Below, one piece after another: positions 61,401 to 64,000 of a DNA stretch of 64,000 nt. The stretch is from Lineus longissimus (taxonomy: Eukaryota; Nemertea; Pilidiophora; Heteronemertea; Lineidae). The notes beneath the pieces were generated by a model that searched no databases, was not told the DNA's origin, and saw only the letters and a list, made by a program, of their open reading frames with translations. The stretch lies in the NCBI RefSeq assembly GCF_910592395.1, contig NC_088316.1, forward strand, positions 17,298,001 through 17,362,000, in the 5' to 3' direction. Numbering within the stretch: position 1 is the first letter of the stretch; each line of letters starts with the position of its first letter. Position numbers and translations under genes: made by a program.

Positions 61401-64000
61401 TCACAAACCTCATACTTCTTTAAAGAAGAAAAAACAGTTCTGGGTAAGCAGCGATACTCATAAAACACAATTAGCGTAAAAAGGAGCTTGCTCAATGTTC
61501 TGTCTTGTGTAAAATAATGCAATCATAACCTAATCCTATTGTAAGCTGTGGAAGCAACCAATTTTCCCACATAAGCTTTATATCACATTTTTGCATATCC
61601 TTCTTCCGTTATTGATGATGACGTTATTTCTTTTTGTCATTCTGATATTCACATGTGTTGTGCGATAATCACATCATGGTGCTCAAAATCCCCGTGCGTG
61701 AGACGAGTTAAGACTGTTTTTTTTAATATCGGAAGCATGACAGACAGGGTAGATGTCTATCTTTGTTGAATTTTCTATTAGAAATAAGACGTAGTGTATA
61801 GATCATAGTTGACTCTTCTGTCAATGTGCAAAACTTTGGTCGATTTGTGTCAGTCATGGATATGATCCTGAGTGACTTCAACTATGTCCAGAGGTGTTGA
61901 AAGCCATGTAAATACGGCAAATATGTTGCTTCTTCAAATGCTTTTCCTTGGCATTCCTCATTGCTCTCATCCAAACCGTAGAGAGCGATAAAAAGATAAT
62001 TGTGTGAGAAATCATCCCATACTTAAATTTTGCACATGTGGACCCTTTAGTCAGAGCCGGTAACAAAGGGTGCATTCCATATTGCAATGGCTTACGAAAA
62101 TATTCTGCTTCATGCAAGACTTGTTGACAACCCAAATGATAAAAAATCGCAAAAAGTGGCAAAAAATCATTTGGCCGTTTATAGAATTAACCATGCACAG
62201 TAGGTCTCTTATTCAATTTTCATTCCCAAGAGCCTCCTCAGAGTCTTTCCACCAATTCAATGATCTCATGCGCCTAGAAAAATCCACAACTTACTCGTGT
62301 TACTTCAATAAAGATGTCTTCAGCTGTATGGGGAGACATCCATTATATTCGTGGATGCAAATATAACTAAGATGATATTCTATATTCAAGTCTTTTTTTT
62401 TGTTGGGTTTTATCTTGTAACGGTGGCGTCATGCTGATTGGATAATAGGAATTGTATATATTGTGTTAAGAACGTCTTGGTGACCTTCGCCTGAAGCATA
62501 GTTGTGTCTCTGCTGGTGGCTGATGGAGACTATGACTGTCATAGCATCTTGTGCATGAGGATCTCTGTAAAATGGCTGTTTGTGCATATTGGATTATCTG
62601 TTGGTTCATGCATCTTCAGGGACATGTAAAATATGTTCTCAAATATCAGGGCCATGTTTTTGAATCTGGTACTACTGTACCACTGGTCACAAACACAGTC
62701 TCACAGAGCAGTTTTTCCTAGACCTTTCAGCAGGATTCTTGACAGGGATTGCTACCTATAAATAACCAAATAGCGACTGCAGCACCTTTGGCGGAGGCTG
62801 GGATAGATGTTGAGAAAAGAGTGTACAAAATCCTCAAATCCCAACCTTTTTACATAATCCCGGGATCATCTGGTGGAGGATTTATAGCATCAGCTACCAG
62901 TCTGTCATCTGACCATCCTGGTGACTTACGGCTTGCAGAGAAAAACTAATCCACAGACAAGCGAATTGACGGTGTAAACTTCACACTATTAGTCATCATT
63001 TGTCCTGCACTGATGAGAGTGATTGGGAAAGCACCCCCTTGATGCTTGGTCGTCAGGTGTGGTGAAAGCATGGTCGCTAGTAATGAATTGACCGTGATGA
63101 GTCTTTAATGGATCCATATGTCATCCCATCTAGTGTCATGATGACGCTCTGTTTAGTGATGACCATGCTTTGTTTGGAGAGAAGATTTGTGGAAAAAAAC
63201 AGTTGTTTGGGTTGATGATTGCCTTTTTTTGCTGATGGTTAACTTACTTCATAGGTTATGGAGCTGGCGACATATAACTATTTCTTTAATGGGACTGTAG
63301 GCACGAGTTATGAGATCCAAGTGACTTATATGCATCCCCACTTCATTTTCAGGATGTTATAGAACCATGTTTGGACAAATATAAGCAGAGCATAGTTTCT
63401 GCTCATCCTAAGACATTTGGCAAGTGTTAGAGTACAGAAGAACAGGATATCCCACATCAGAGTTTGCAGCTGAAATTAACCCTTGATCTTGCACCCAACG
63501 AGAGATTGATGATTGCCCGACACACCTCCACCTGATCGATCAAGCCACGACAAGATGATAGATTAAATATTTAATAATGAATAGATTACAAGCATATGGG
63601 TCCAGCAATTCATCCCCAGAGGTCCGTATAATATGATCCACACATATTAACCCAAAGCGAGGAATTATCACGCTAATATTAGGATGGGCACTGCATTAGC
63701 GTTAAATATCTTGACTAGACTTTTAATTTCTATTCCCAAATGTCACTCACATTTGAGGTATTTTTAAATGTTCTCAATGAGAAGCCTTAAGCTTATAATA
63801 TATTGCAACCTTATGTTGATCAAGCCCTTCTTCACAGAAACACAGAACAGCATTGTTAAATTTGACAACTGTACTCCACTGGTCAAAAGTAACAGACCTT
63901 GTTGTACACTGTTCCCCTCCCCCACTGGCCCCCTACTTCCAAGGCTGTGCACACCCATCATGGGCTAATTTGAGACTTGTCTAACAAAGCCGACTACACC
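58411..64000. other. Right-end stretch with no supported gene
   Basis: No exon is recognised. A diverged repeat pair occurs at about 60325-60400 and 60815-60880 (GTTTGACACTCTCTTAGGCA-like), and a C15 run at about 61351. Bases 63530-63720 are rich in TAAT-type motifs and could be regulatory. Confidence 0.35.

Overview
The window is animal nuclear DNA. It has multi-exon genes with GT-AG introns, AATAAA signals just downstream of stop codons, tRNA-derived SINEs, CR1/L2-type LINE fragments and many inverted-repeat (foldback) elements. Frequent short palindromes such as AGGCCT and TACATGTA, together with the gene content (an NRPS-like A-T-R enzyme, Pro-X carboxypeptidase, GM2 activator), suggest a marine bilaterian invertebrate. 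The phylum cannot be fixed from the sequence.

The left third (1-16.5 kb) holds four genes on the + strand. The first is the 3' part of an NRPS-like enzyme (adenylation, carrier and thioester-reductase domains; 1-6028). A complete classical short-chain dehydrogenase follows (6253-7938), whose ATG lies only about 30 bases beyond the AATAAA of the first gene. Next is a tiny gene for a secreted eight-cysteine peptide (9545-10537) whose cysteine pattern is an exact internal duplication. Last is the C-terminal part of a single-pass membrane protein with a long tyrosine-motif tail (14672-16469). A broken, 5'-truncated LINE (12325-14290, minus) sits between the last two.

The middle (16.8-25.1 kb) is repeat-rich: a 68-bp minisatellite with about 17 copies, a 56-bp satellite built on a perfect 16-bp palindrome, CACCATGGTG palindromes, long poly-C and poly-G runs, and a roughly 1-kb foldback element. 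Two coding-looking exons (19685-20459) and one isolated acidic exon (22391-22558) may belong to genes that I cannot complete.

From 25.1 to 32.5 kb there are two complete lysosomal-type genes placed tail to tail: a Pro-X carboxypeptidase (S28 family, nine exons, 505 aa, + strand) and a GM2-activator-like lipid-binding protein (four exons, 221 aa, - strand). For both, every exon phase closes exactly.

From 32.6 kb to the right end I see no convincing protein-coding gene. The region holds small foldback elements, one LINE 3' fragment, microsatellites and diverged duplications, and looks like intergenic or long-intron DNA. The first two genes could act in one pathway (an aldehyde or alcohol released by the reductase domain, then an SDR redox step), but this is inference from adjacency only.
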